Of a DNA stretch of 32,124 bases, positions 16,007 through 24,658 are shown one piece after another (position 1 is the first letter of the stretch; every line of letters starts with the position of its first letter). The notes beneath the pieces are model-generated. The model saw nothing but the letters and a program-made list of their open reading frames with translations. It was not told the origin of the DNA and searched no databases. The stretch covers positions 1-32,124 of the forward strand of contig DTUY01000127.1 in assembly GCA_012963885.1 (NCBI GenBank), read 5' to 3'. A program made the position numbers and the translations under genes. The DNA is from Candidatus Poribacteria bacterium. Its GTDB lineage: Bacteria > Poribacteria > WGA-4E > UBA9662.

Positions 16007-17599
16007 ATGGCAGCAAAGCAGTTGATATATGACACTGAAGCACGGGCAGCGCTGAAACGTGGCGCGGACTTGCTGAGTAAGGCAGTAGTTGCCACGTTAG
16101 GGCCAAAAGGTAGGAACGTTGTACTTCAAAAATCATTTGGTGCGCCCGTTGTTATAAGCGATGGTGTTACTGTGGCTAAAGAGATTGAGCTTCCTGATAA
16201 ATATGAAAACATTGGGGTGAGTTTGCTGAAATCAGTTGCCACTAAAACAAACGATGCCGTAGGAGATGGAACAACCACTGCAACTTTACTTGCGACACAA
16301 ATCATCAACGAAGGGATAAAAAATGTCGCTGCTGGCGCGGATGTCATGCAACTAAAACGCGGCATTGAGAAAGCAACTGAAGTTGTAGTTGAAAATCTGA
16401 AAATTCAGAGCAAAGAAATCAGCACTCCCGACGAAATAATACAAGTTGCGTCAATCGCTGCGAACGATGATGCCAATGGAAGCAATATCGGGGAGATTTT
16501 AGCTGATGCCATAGAAAAAATTGGTAAAGATGGCGTTATTACGATTGAAGAAGGAAAGGTTTCAGAAACTACAATTGATATTGTCGAAGGCATGCAATTT
16601 GATCGTGGTTTCCTTTCAGCACATTTCGTCACAAATGTAGAAAATCAAACTGTTGAGCTGGAAAACCCATTAATTTTAATTAACGAGGGCAAAATTAGTA
16701 CTGTTGTTGATTTAGTCCCAATTCTCGAAAAAGCGTCAGAACTTCAACGATCCATCTTAATCATCGCAGAGGATATAGAGGGAGAAGCCTTGTCGGTGTT
16801 GGTTGTGAATAAATTGCGTGGCGGTTTGAATGTTGCCGCCGTTAAAGCTCCTGGCTTCGGTGATCGTAGAAAGGCCATGCTAGATGATATTTCGGTTTTA
16901 ACCAAAGGACAAGTCATTTCTGAGGATCGCGGTATTAGGCTTCAAAACATAGTCATAGGTATGCTTGGCAGTGCACGTCGTGTCGTGATTGATAAAGACA
17001 ATACGACAATCGTTGGTGGTGCTGGTGACTCAGGCGCGATTGAAAAACAAATTTCTCAGATCCGCTTACAAATTGAGCAGACAACCTCTGACTATGACAG
17101 AGAGAAACTCGAAGAACGGTTGGCTAAACTTGCTGGCGGCGTGGCTGTTGTGAATGTTGGCGCGGATACAGAAGTCGAAATGAAAGAGAAAAAATCACGT
17201 TTTGAAGATGCTCTTTCAGCCATTCGTGCTGCAGTTGAGGAAGGAGTCGTTCCTGGTGGAGGTGTCGCTTTATTGCGGTCTCGGGATGATCTTAACAGCA
17301 TACAACTGGATGGAGATCAAGCGGTCGGAGCAGATATCATTAATCGTGTTTTGACTGAACCGGTTAGGGCAATTGCTGAGAACGCCGGACAGGAAGGTTC
17401 CGTGGTCGTGGCTAATGTCTTGTCGGGTGAAGGCTCATATGGATTTAACGCTAATTCCCTCGAGTATGAGGATTTGCTGGATGCTGGTATTGCTGATCCA
17501 ACGAAAGTTGTCAGGGAGGTCATTCAAAATGCTTCCAGCGTGGCGGGTCTTTTGCTGACAACAGAAGCCTTAATCGCTGAGGTGGATGAAGGAGACTAA
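16007..17599 (+). CDS. groL: Chaperonin GroEL (Hsp60)
   Basis: This 530-residue cytosolic ATP-driven folding chaperonin has the full family sequence from start to end: [30 protein letters not shown]52 in [12 protein letters not shown], nucleotide motif GDGTTT (86-91 with D87), [15 protein letters not shown] in the apical domain, the catalytic Asp region [25 protein letters not shown], and [30 protein letters not shown] is well placed before the ATG. It ends EVDEGD, lacking the GGM-rich tail of most bacterial GroELs, and is slightly short. No groES lies next to it in this window, so it is probably a secondary paralogue or a gene separated from groES. Confidence 0.95.
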   Translation: MAAKQLIYDTEARAALKRGADLLSKAVVATLGPKGRNVVLQKSFGAPVVISDGVTVAKEIELPDKYENIGVSLLKSVATKTNDAVGDGTTTATLLATQIINEGIKNVAAGADVMQLKRGIEKATEVVVENLKIQSKEISTPDEIIQVASIAANDDANGSNIGEILADAIEKIGKDGVITIEEGKVSETTIDIVEGMQFDRGFLSAHFVTNVENQTVELENPLILINEGKISTVVDLVPILEKASELQRSILIIAEDIEGEALSVLVVNKLRGGLNVAAVKAPGFGDRRKAMLDDISVLTKGQVISEDRGIRLQNIVIGMLGSARRVVIDKDNTTIVGGAGDSGAIEKQISQIRLQIEQTTSDYDREKLEERLAKLAGGVAVVNVGADTEVEMKEKKSRFEDALSAIRAAVEEGVVPGGGVALLRSRDDLNSIQLDGDQAVGADIINRVLTEPVRAIAENAGQEGSVVVANVLSGEGSYGFNANSLEYEDLLDAGIADPTKVVREVIQNASSVAGLLLTTEALIAEVDEGD

Positions 17600-17653
17600 G
17601 AGGGGGATTTACTCGCATACCCTCTAATCACACCATATAACCGAATCCTAATG

Positions 17654-17692
17654 AAAAGCTGTGCCGCATCGCATGATGTGGCACAGCTTTTT
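17654..17692. terminator. Strong bidirectional terminator after groEL
   Basis: AAAAGCTGTGCC pairs with GGCACAGCTTTTT, and inner bases GCATC/GATGT extend the stem around the loop. Runs of A and T flank both sides. It closes groEL on the plus strand and can also close the acidic hypothetical gene ending at 17754 on the minus strand. Confidence 0.9.
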
Positions 17693-17753
17693 GATTGCTG
17701 AAACTGGCTGTCTCGTAACACTAAAAACTCTACAGAAATAATAAGTGGATGTA

Positions 17754-18278
17754 CTAGGTTTTTCCCATTCCAGACGATTCACTCTGGGAAGTTAGCTGTC
17801 TATTTTTAAGCAGTTCATCACGCTCAAGCGCGAGTGATGAGGTAGATCTCTTGGTTTTATACTCATCAGCAGGGCTGTTGTGCAATACTAAAAGTTCCTC
17901 ACCATTTTTTATTATTTGATCCCCTCTAATCATAACTACCTCGGTTTTACGCATGCTAGCTGTCATGTTGACTGTTACTTTACACCACCGATGTATTGCA
18001 ATTTCCCATCCATTTTCTGCTCTTCTTTGACTGAACTGTTCAGGAATATCAATTGATTGCACCTGATTCATGTTAATAACTACCCCACTTTCAGCCCAAA
18101 CTTCTTCTGCCAAATACGCATTATCTGCTACTTCCGATACTTCTGCTCCCTCTGTTGCGTTTCCGTTTTCCAAGTCTTCATTATCCAGATTGTCTTGCCC
18201 TTTGTTAGAAACACCGTTTTGATCAACCAACTCTTCTTCCCTAATTTCTTCAACTTCAGGGTTTTCCTGCTCAAACAT
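17754..18278 (-). CDS. Acidic hypothetical protein, about 174 aa
   Basis: I do not recognise a family. From ATG 18278 (with AGAGGGA upstream) the first 60 residues are very acidic and Asn-rich (NPEVEEIREEELVDQNG) and probably disordered. A more structured middle follows (SGVVINMNQVQSIDIP, WEIAIHRWCKVTVNM, EVVMIRGDQIIKNGEELLVLH). A polar, basic C-terminus ends the protein. An upstream TTG at 18350 would add a hydrophobic stretch that could act as a membrane anchor, but it would overlap the region before the Rieske gene and lacks a ribosome site. It is divergent from the Rieske-SDR pair. Confidence 0.5.
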   Translation of the reverse strand: MFEQENPEVEEIREEELVDQNGVSNKGQDNLDNEDLENGNATEGAEVSEVADNAYLAEEVWAESGVVINMNQVQSIDIPEQFSQRRAENGWEIAIHRWCKVTVNMTASMRKTEVVMIRGDQIIKNGEELLVLHNSPADEYKTKRSTSSLALERDELLKNRQLTSQSESSGMGKT

Positions 18279-18455
18279 GGAGTCCCTCTCTAATTCAGAA
18301 AATGGTACCAACCAGAAAGCGAGTATAACAAAGACAATATGAAAAGTCAATTAAATAACTCGGGACTCCAAGTGATAGGAATTGTTGGGAAAACCTCTGA
18401 CATTATGATACAATTTCGCAAAATTTATACCATTTTCTGGAGCAACAGATTATTT

Positions 18456-18779
18456 ATGTTTGTGAAGGTGGCAACCACAGATCAAGTAAAACCTGGACGT
18501 GGATTTGGGACAAAACTTGATAAAGTCTTTATTGGGATTTACTGTATAGATGGTGAGTATTACGCAATAGACGATGTCTGTCCACATATGGGAGGATCCT
18601 TGCATCACGGCTTTATGAACGACTGTGTAGTTTCGTGTCCATTGCACATGTGGGAATTTGATGTTAAGACGGGTGAGTCGGTTTGGCCCGGTAGTCTCAA
18701 CATTCCCGCTTATCCAGTTAAAATTGAAGGCGATGATATTTTAGTTGATATTGACTCACCTCAAGTACAAGATATATAA
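18456..18779 (+). CDS. Rieske [2Fe-2S] ferredoxin
   Basis: From ATG 18456 (GGAG 13 bases upstream) this is a 107-residue soluble Rieske ferredoxin, the normal size. An open frame extends back to 18339 but adds 39 residues that do not belong to the family. The cluster motif is C42-P-H44-MGG and C61-PL-H64, giving the Cys2His2 set that binds the [2Fe-2S] cluster. WEFD and the later AYPVKIEGDDILVDI match ferredoxins that feed electrons to ring-hydroxylating or related oxygenases. It ends 11 bases before the SDR gene, so the two form an operon. No oxygenase large subunit is in the window. Confidence 0.88.
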   Translation: MFVKVATTDQVKPGRGFGTKLDKVFIGIYCIDGEYYAIDDVCPHMGGSLHHGFMNDCVVSCPLHMWEFDVKTGESVWPGSLNIPAYPVKIEGDDILVDIDSPQVQDI

Positions 18780-18790
18780 AGGATGATCTA

Positions 18791-19741
18791 ATGGCATATC
18801 TAGTGACAGGAGGATTTGGCTGCATTGGGTCATACGTTATTCGTGATCTGTTAGAAGCAGGAAAGCAAGTAATCGTCTACGATCTGACGTACGACCTGAC
18901 AATCCCCAACATGGTGTTAAATGATAATCAGATCAACCAAATCACCTTCGTTGGCGGAGACATCACAGATCTCCCAAATATTCTCCAAACTATTAAAAAG
19001 AATAATATTGATCGGATCATCCATCTTGCTTCGTGGCAGGTACCAGCCTGTCAAGCTAACCCTCCTTTAGCTTTAAAAATTGTTTCTGAGGGTACAGTTA
19101 ATATCTTTGAAGCCGCGCGGATATTTGGCATTGAACGCACTGTATGGGCTAGCAGTGTTGCTGTTTTTGGCTCACCTGATGACTACAATCATCAGCAAAT
19201 CAAAAACGAGTCGGCACATTTCCCAAAATTTATCTATGGTGCGTGCAAATCATTGAATGAACGTTACGCGGAACATTATTTTAATGAGTATGGCCTTGAT
19301 ACGATTGGTCTCCGCTTTACAGCTGTCTATGGCGTTGGACGAACACGTGGCATGAGTTCTTTCACGACGAAAATGATAGAGGCTGTAGCGCTCGGTAAGT
19401 CCTACGAAGTCCCTTTCGGTGATGACGCAGTAGATTGGCAGTATGTTGAAGATGTATCACGCTCAATCGTTATGTCTGCCACTTGCCCAACGACTAAAAC
19501 ACGTGCCTTCAATGTTTGTGGCGGTGTTCGAGAAGTCAAAGAGGGATTCGATTACCTAAAAGCAATTGATCCCAGAGCAAACATTTCATTAGAGCCTGGG
19601 CTGTTTGGTATCTCATGGGATTATGACGCATCAGCAATAGCCAAGGAAATTGGGTTTGTGCCAAGTTACACCATGGAAACAGGAATTGATAAAACTTTGG
19701 ATCGATTCCGTCAATTACAGAAAAAGGCTATAATTAGCTAA
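18791..19741 (+). CDS. NAD-dependent epimerase/dehydratase, extended SDR
   Basis: This is a 316-residue extended SDR. It has the nucleotide motif VTGGFGCIGSYV (5-16), DLTYDL at the end of strand 2, DITD, the conserved serine strand WASSVAVFGSP, and Y-x3-K within IYGACKSLNERYAEHY. RFTAVYGVGRTRG and the C-terminal VEDVSRSIVMS are typical of UDP-sugar 4-epimerase-like enzymes. AAAGGA lies eight bases before the ATG. It follows the Rieske gene closely, which hints that the two act on the same small molecule rather than in cell-wall sugar synthesis. The substrate is unknown. Confidence 0.87.
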   Translation: MAYLVTGGFGCIGSYVIRDLLEAGKQVIVYDLTYDLTIPNMVLNDNQINQITFVGGDITDLPNILQTIKKNNIDRIIHLASWQVPACQANPPLALKIVSEGTVNIFEAARIFGIERTVWASSVAVFGSPDDYNHQQIKNESAHFPKFIYGACKSLNERYAEHYFNEYGLDTIGLRFTAVYGVGRTRGMSSFTTKMIEAVALGKSYEVPFGDDAVDWQYVEDVSRSIVMSATCPTTKTRAFNVCGGVREVKEGFDYLKAIDPRANISLEPGLFGISWDYDASAIAKEIGFVPSYTMETGIDKTLDRFRQLQKKAIIS

Positions 19742-19744
19742 ACA

Positions 19745-20328
19745 TGGTACCGGAATCATAGAGACTTTATTCAAGAAGCCATTCGCAATTTTTTCCACTG
19801 AGGGTACAGACGAAAGATTGGGTTCAATTATATTCAAGCTTAGCTCTCCCAGCGTTTCTATCGCCTGATTGACAATTTTTCTACTTTTGGCTCAAGATCC
19901 ACAAAAAATGTGGCCAGAGGCCCCCTCACCTTAAGGTCACTGATCGGTACCCAATTCCTCCGTATAATCGAGTACCGATCTTTTTCCACCGTACCCATCA
20001 TCTGTCATGGTGCTCATCATAAAGGCAACATCCTAAATGTAATTAAACTGCAAGTGGCGGGAGTCCTTACCAGATCAATAATATCTTTAATCGCAACTGG
20101 AACACCTTGCAATTTCCCCTGATCATGATTGCTCAGAATCCCTATTACCACTTGTCCCGCAAGCTGGGCCTTTTTTTCTTCTAAAACAATTGGATTAAAG
20201 CACTCAATTGTATTTTCTGCTGATTTATGCGGACAAACATGGCTTCGATCAGATCGGTAGGAGAAAGTTTCTCTGTTACGAATTAGGTTTGCTATTTGAT
20301 CTATCGAATAGAGCAATACGTCTGTCAT
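19745..20328 (-). pseudogene. Amidase (GatA-like) pseudogene lacking the Ser-Ser-Lys core
   Basis: Amidase-signature blocks appear in at least three frames. The N-terminus (ATG 20328) carries NTIECFNPIVLEEKKAQLAG and LQGVPVAIKDIIDLVRTPAT, including the catalytic Lys of the VPVAIKD motif. Then DVAFMMSTMTDDGYGGKRSV and LDYTEELGTDQ follow in another frame. Next come LKVRGPLATFFVDLEPKVEK and, shifted again, NQAIETLGELSLNIIE and VPSVEKIANGF near 19780. The whole GGSSGGSAA region that supplies both serines is deleted between the first two blocks, and the C-terminal half is absent. It is certainly non-functional. Confidence 0.8.
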
Positions 20329-20513
20329 GACGATTTCTACTTTTGTTAGAAATATCGGTTTTACATGGTAAGCATAACACCAAAACGGAAACCTGTTCAA
20401 TTAAGACGTATGATGTTGAACTGCTTCTTCTGACAGTCAGCAGTCTTCCTTCAATCAGAAATGTTATAATCAATTTAAATTCAGAACAATAATCGCAAAA
20501 AAACAGTGGGCAA

Positions 20514-21953
20514 TTGACAGAACATCACAACCCAAAAGCAAAAATGGCCGTTGTTATCGGTGGTGGTATCAGTGGCTTAACGGCTTGCTATAAGCTGATT
20601 ACTGAATCTCGGACGCGAGATCTTTCGCTACGCGTCAGGTTGTTTGAAGCCTCTGAACGTCTTGGTGGAGTCATCGATACCGTCAAACGAGATGGATTAG
20701 TTATGGAACGAGGGCCGGATGCTTTCATATCGACCAAACCTTGGGCTAAAGACCTCTGCCAAGAAATTGGTATTGCTGATCGGCTAGTTGGAACAACCAC
20801 TCAGTATCGGCGCAGTTTCGTCATCCACAATAATAACCTTCATGCCACACCTCAAGGCTTCTACATGATGGCGCCCGGTATGATCATACCATTGGTTAGG
20901 TCCCCAATTTTTAGCGTCAAGGGAAAATTGAGGATGGCTATGGATCTGTTTTTGCCACCGAAAAATAGTGATGAAGACGAATCGCTTGAAAGCTTTGTGG
21001 TTCGACGTTTAGGAAGGGAAGCATTTGAGCGATTCGCTCAACCAATGATAGGTGGAATCTATGCTGCTGATCCCTCTAAACTTAGCCTGAGATCGACTAT
21101 GCCACAGTTCCCCGAAATGGAGCATCAATATGGCAGCATTATTCGGGCACTGATGGCTAGAAGGAAGAATTCTGATCAGCAGAACGCCAGCGGACCACGG
21201 TACAGTTTGTTTCTTTCGTTCCAATCTGGTATGCAGACACTGGTTGAAGAACTAAGTAGGCAGATCCCCGAAGGTACCATCTGTATCAACACCAAAGCTA
21301 ATCGAGTTGATCTTCAACCTAAAAAAAACAGGTGGATAGTGAACTTTAACCAGAATCAGCATATTGAAGCTGACCTCGTCTGCATAGCTCTCCCTGCCAG
21401 TCGTGCTGCGGCAATTATCAAATCAGCTAGTCCAATAATCTCTGGTCTCCTCGGATCTATTTCCTATTCTTCTTCAATAACCGTTAATCTAGCGTTTCGC
21501 CAAGAACAGATTAATCATCCACTTGATGGAATGGGTTTCGTAGTTCCAGCTATTGAACGAAAGTCGATTCTTGCCTGTTCGTTCAGTAGCGTAAAATTCG
21601 ATAATCGTGCGCCTGAGGACATCATTTTGTTGCGTGCCTTCGTTGATTTGGCACAGGAACGCAACATGATCGACAGGAGCGAACAACAGATCATCGAACT
21701 AGTCCTTCGGGACTTGAATACCTTACTAGGTGTGAAGGGAAACCCTATCGATGTCCTAATCAGCAAATATGACAATGCAATCGCCCAATATTATCTCGGT
21801 CATCTTGATCGCGTGAGACAAATCGAGTCGGAAATCGCGCAGCTACCCGGTCTCGCTTTTGCTGGCAACGCGTTTCACGGTGTCGGAATTCCGGCTTGTA
21901 TTAACAGCGCTGAAAAAGCGGTTACAAAACTGCTAGGGGATTTTGATCTATGA
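20514..21953 (+). CDS. hemY: Protoporphyrinogen oxidase, FAD-dependent (HemY/PPOX type)
   Basis: This 479-residue flavoenzyme oxidises protoporphyrinogen IX or, in the coproporphyrin branch, coproporphyrinogen III, one of the last steps of haem synthesis, at the membrane surface. The FAD motif VVIGGGISGLTACYKL is at 13-28, followed by EASERLGGVIDT and the family-specific DGLVMERGPDAF. FAQPMIGGIYAADPSKLS is a strong PPOX signature. The C-terminal FAGNAFHGVGIPACINSAEKA closes the FAD site. The start is uncertain: TTG 20514 is open, but the ATG at 20544 (MAVVIGGG) would also give a family-like N-terminus, and neither has a clear ribosome site. Its stop overlaps the cytochrome start by four bases. 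Confidence 0.9.
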   Translation: MTEHHNPKAKMAVVIGGGISGLTACYKLITESRTRDLSLRVRLFEASERLGGVIDTVKRDGLVMERGPDAFISTKPWAKDLCQEIGIADRLVGTTTQYRRSFVIHNNNLHATPQGFYMMAPGMIIPLVRSPIFSVKGKLRMAMDLFLPPKNSDEDESLESFVVRRLGREAFERFAQPMIGGIYAADPSKLSLRSTMPQFPEMEHQYGSIIRALMARRKNSDQQNASGPRYSLFLSFQSGMQTLVEELSRQIPEGTICINTKANRVDLQPKKNRWIVNFNQNQHIEADLVCIALPASRAAAIIKSASPIISGLLGSISYSSSITVNLAFRQEQINHPLDGMGFVVPAIERKSILACSFSSVKFDNRAPEDIILLRAFVDLAQERNMIDRSEQQIIELVLRDLNTLLGVKGNPIDVLISKYDNAIAQYYLGHLDRVRQIESEIAQLPGLAFAGNAFHGVGIPACINSAEKAVTKLLGDFDL

Positions 21954-22960
21954 TGAGGCGACAAATTTCCCGTTGGCTGGTTATCGTTTCAATTCCTGTC
22001 TTTGGAATGTTGCTTATGATTTTCAGAAGCTCAGTAGCGGACCAGGCCAGCTATCTCGGGCTCAATGATATTAAACGCGGATTCAAATCAGGGAAATGCC
22101 GGAGTTGCCATCCTGCTATCTGGAGGGAATGGGAGAGATCAATGCACGCTAAATCCTGGACAGATCCAGTTTATCAGGAAGCGGCCAGCGCGGTTACAGA
22201 TCGTCAAAAGAATTGTGATCCCTGTCACGCACCTGAGCCGGTTCTGATTACCGACATTGGAAAGATGCCGAAGTTGAGGACAGACGATCAGCAGAGCGGC
22301 GTTTCTTGCCTAACCTGCCATGTCGATGTGAACGGTGGCATGCATGGTCCGTCGATGAATATCGATGCTATGTTTCATGCTAATGTTGCCGGTGAAGTCC
22401 ATACAAAAGCAACTGAACTGTGCGCCACTTGTCACGGACAGCCGAAGGTTCCTGAGCATAATCAGATCATCAGCTTTAAGAAAAGCCAAGCCTCAGAAGA
22501 GGGTAAAAATTGTGCTACCTGCCACATGCCACAGGTCAAACGCATGCAAAGTACGCTCAGTTACGAACGGATTTCGGGACGACGGCATACATGGATAGGC
22601 AGTCGAAGTGGACAGATGCTAGAGAAGGCAGCCGAGTTGATGATAGAAAAAAGGGGTGGGAAAGCGATTATCGGAGTAAAAAACAAGTCGGGTCATATGT
22701 TACCAGGTGACGGGCTACGTACGATTATACTTGACGTAAAAATATCAAATCCATCAGGTGAGATTGAATATCATCAACAGATTGAACATTCAATGATGTT
22801 GGATTCGGATCAGATGGACAATCGATTTCAGCCGGATGAGCTTCGCCAATTTACTTTTGACCTAAAACCAAACTATTCCATCCAAGCCAAATTGTTGTAT
22901 TGTTTGCTGCCTACAATTCCCGAAAATGAATGGGTAACGATGGCCAAAATCACAAAATAA
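21950..22960 (+). CDS. Membrane-anchored pentaheme c-type cytochrome (cytochrome c554-like)
   Basis: The protein has 336 residues. An N-terminal hydrophobic segment (about 9-27) serves as signal or anchor, so the bulk is periplasmic. Five CxxCH haem-binding motifs are at C50, C89, C120, C158 and C188, with extra His residues between them (MHAKSW, MHGPSM, MFHANVAGEVH) that may be distal ligands. The C-terminal 130 residues have no haem motifs and look beta-rich. The arrangement is like cytochrome c554-type multihaem proteins. ATG 21950 overlaps the TGA of the oxidase gene (ATGA), so translation is coupled. It probably shuttles electrons; donor and acceptor are unknown. Confidence 0.88.
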   Translation: MMRRQISRWLVIVSIPVFGMLLMIFRSSVADQASYLGLNDIKRGFKSGKCRSCHPAIWREWERSMHAKSWTDPVYQEAASAVTDRQKNCDPCHAPEPVLITDIGKMPKLRTDDQQSGVSCLTCHVDVNGGMHGPSMNIDAMFHANVAGEVHTKATELCATCHGQPKVPEHNQIISFKKSQASEEGKNCATCHMPQVKRMQSTLSYERISGRRHTWIGSRSGQMLEKAAELMIEKRGGKAIIGVKNKSGHMLPGDGLRTIILDVKISNPSGEIEYHQQIEHSMMLDSDQMDNRFQPDELRQFTFDLKPNYSIQAKLLYCLLPTIPENEWVTMAKITK

Positions 22961-22994
22961 AAAAGCCTACGCCTGTTTTCAGGCGTAGGCTTTT
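22961..22994. terminator. Bidirectional terminator between the cytochrome and porin genes
   Basis: AAAAGCCTACGCCT-gttttc-AGGCGTAGGCTTTT is a perfect stem flanked by A and T runs. It directly follows the cytochrome stop and, on the minus strand, lies 60 bases past the end of the porin gene. Confidence 0.92.
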
Positions 22995-23053
22995 AGGTGA
23001 TATTTAGGTAATATCTTCAAAATTGATCTAAGTTTTGAGAATTAAATCCCAAC

Positions 23054-24103
23054 TTAGAAAGTATAGATCGTTTCTATGGCGATGTCGGTTCGTGAGTTTC
23101 CATCTGCATCTGCAAGAGTTTGTCTCAACTCAACCAACCCACCCCAACTGTCCGTAAACGCATATGACGGGCTTAATGTAACCTCTGTCTGTAAATCTCC
23201 ATCACCAACACTATAACCACTAAACCTAGCGGTAACAGCAACCTTGTCCGTTAGACCATAATTAGCCATGCCCAAGAAGTGCATTCCGCTATCACCCTCA
23301 GGACGCAAATTTCCCGTCTCATCAATTGCATCCCAATTGCCCAACAGGTCAACTTCAGCAGCCACAAAGAAATTGTCAGCTACACTAAACTGCGCCCAGA
23401 CGTTCACTTCACTTTGTAAATACTCAGTCCCTGCACCATTAGAGAGAACGTCACCGGCAAATCCTATTTTGGCTGTCAGTTTATCAATTGGCGTTAAAGC
23501 AACTTGTGCTTCAAAACTGGGAAGGTTGAGACTAGAACTCATAGGGTTACCCCAAACGCTCTCAACCATAGAGGCATAAATACCAACTTGGTTATTTAAG
23601 GTAAAGTTAATGGCAACACCATCCTGGTAACCTGGATAAGGTATACCTTGAGACCAAGAATATTGATACATATCTGCCGGCTCAGCGGCTTCAAAGCCAA
23701 TGCAACTGAGAAATCTGCCAGCCGTTACACTAAGTTTGTCGCTAAAAGCGTAAGACACGTGAGCCTGTTCTAATCCAATCAGACGACTCACTTCACTCGC
23801 TCCCTTGAATTGATACTTATCATCTAATTCCACCGTCGAAGCTGCTGACGTGCTATCAACATCCACACGAGCCGAAACTTTATCGTTAGCAAAGTGAAAA
23901 TCGAGTTCAAACTGATCAAAACTAGCGTTTGCCTCTGTATCTGCGTCTTCAACAATCGAAGTCCCTGCGGACATATCCAGAAAACCGGAAAGCGACAGAT
24001 TATCCGTCAGTTTTATTTGAGCATGAGAAATACTCAATGATGAAAGAATCAAAACCAAGGAAACTAAACACAGGCTCAGTCTCCTGCTCTTTTTAGAAAA
24101 CAA
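23054..24103 (-). CDS. Outer-membrane beta-barrel porin-like protein
   Basis: The protein has 349 residues. A classic signal peptide ends SISHA at residue 28, giving a mature protein starting QIKLTDNLSLSGFLD. The mature part is rich in alternating strands and ends ...IETIYTF, with the terminal Phe recognised by the BAM machinery. This suits a barrel porin or OprP/OprO-like protein. The start is TTG 24103, supported by AAGGAGG exactly seven bases upstream. It lies on the same strand as amt, about 550 bases downstream of it. Barrel proteins beside Amt transporters are common, so a role in passage of nitrogenous solutes is plausible but unproven. Confidence 0.82.
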   Translation of the reverse strand: MFSKKSRRLSLCLVSLVLILSSLSISHAQIKLTDNLSLSGFLDMSAGTSIVEDADTEANASFDQFELDFHFANDKVSARVDVDSTSAASTVELDDKYQFKGASEVSRLIGLEQAHVSYAFSDKLSVTAGRFLSCIGFEAAEPADMYQYSWSQGIPYPGYQDGVAINFTLNNQVGIYASMVESVWGNPMSSSLNLPSFEAQVALTPIDKLTAKIGFAGDVLSNGAGTEYLQSEVNVWAQFSVADNFFVAAEVDLLGNWDAIDETGNLRPEGDSGMHFLGMANYGLTDKVAVTARFSGYSVGDGDLQTEVTLSPSYAFTDSWGGLVELRQTLADADGNSRTDIAIETIYTF

Positions 24104-24110
24104 AGTTAAA

Positions 24111-24117
24111 CCTCCTT
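24111..24117 (-). promoter_or_regulatory. Shine-Dalgarno AAGGAGG supporting the TTG start of the porin
   Basis: A full AAGGAGG sits seven bases before TTG 24101-24103 on the minus strand. The first in-frame residues after this TTG form a perfect signal-peptide n-region (FSKKSRR), so the rare start is convincing. Confidence 0.85.
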
Positions 24118-24324
24118 AAAGTCTAAATGGGTTTAATTAAAAACTTAAAGATTATTTAGAAACTTCAAACAACGTAACACTACAACGCTAGGTATATGCT
24201 CACAGATTCAAAATTATTGTTATCCGTTGCATAAGCTTAACTGTGAACCCATATACATGATTATAAAAGACAAACTTAAAACATGCTAAAACATTTTTGC
24301 TTTCAAAATACAAAATCATTTAGA

Positions 24325-24556
24325 TTAATCTTTAAGGCCACTAAGCGCAATACCTATGCCATCAACGATCAAGGCTAAGAATCTGCTTAGAACATAGATA
24401 ATACCTAGTTCAATACTGTAATCTTCATAAGCAGAATGCCTGCTTTTTAGTCAGGGTTTTGCCGATAAAATAAGCGAGTAATAGCAGAAAACTGAAGATA
24501 TTGCCGAGGATCTGAATCCTGGGGATCTCAGTGCCATCAAGATGGCAGATGCCTCA
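24325..24556 (-). pseudogene. Decayed small membrane-protein ORF between porin and amt
   Basis: Two protein-like stretches join through one frameshift near 24455. GTEIPRIQILGNIFSFLLLL with AYFIGKTLTKK gives a transmembrane helix and a basic end. RHSAYEDYSIELGIIYVLSR with FLALIVDGIGIALSGLKD gives a second hydrophobic segment ending at TAA 24325-24327. No family is recognised and no start is seen. The rest of the 24104-24658 gap holds only the amt terminator. Confidence 0.4.
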
Positions 24557-24598
24557 TACTAGACCGGCTGTCCAAGACTATAATAGCAGGCAAATAAA

Positions 24599-24632
24599 AA
24601 GCCCAAGTTCGGGTAAACCCGAACTTGGGCTT
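24599..24632 (-). terminator. Rho-independent terminator of amt
   Basis: On the minus strand AAGCCCAAGTTCGGG-ttta-CCCGAACTTGGGCTT is a perfect 15-bp stem followed by TTTATTTG. It begins 27 bases past the amt stop. Confidence 0.92.
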
Positions 24633-24658
24633 AAAAAGAATAAATAATATTCAGCTAC

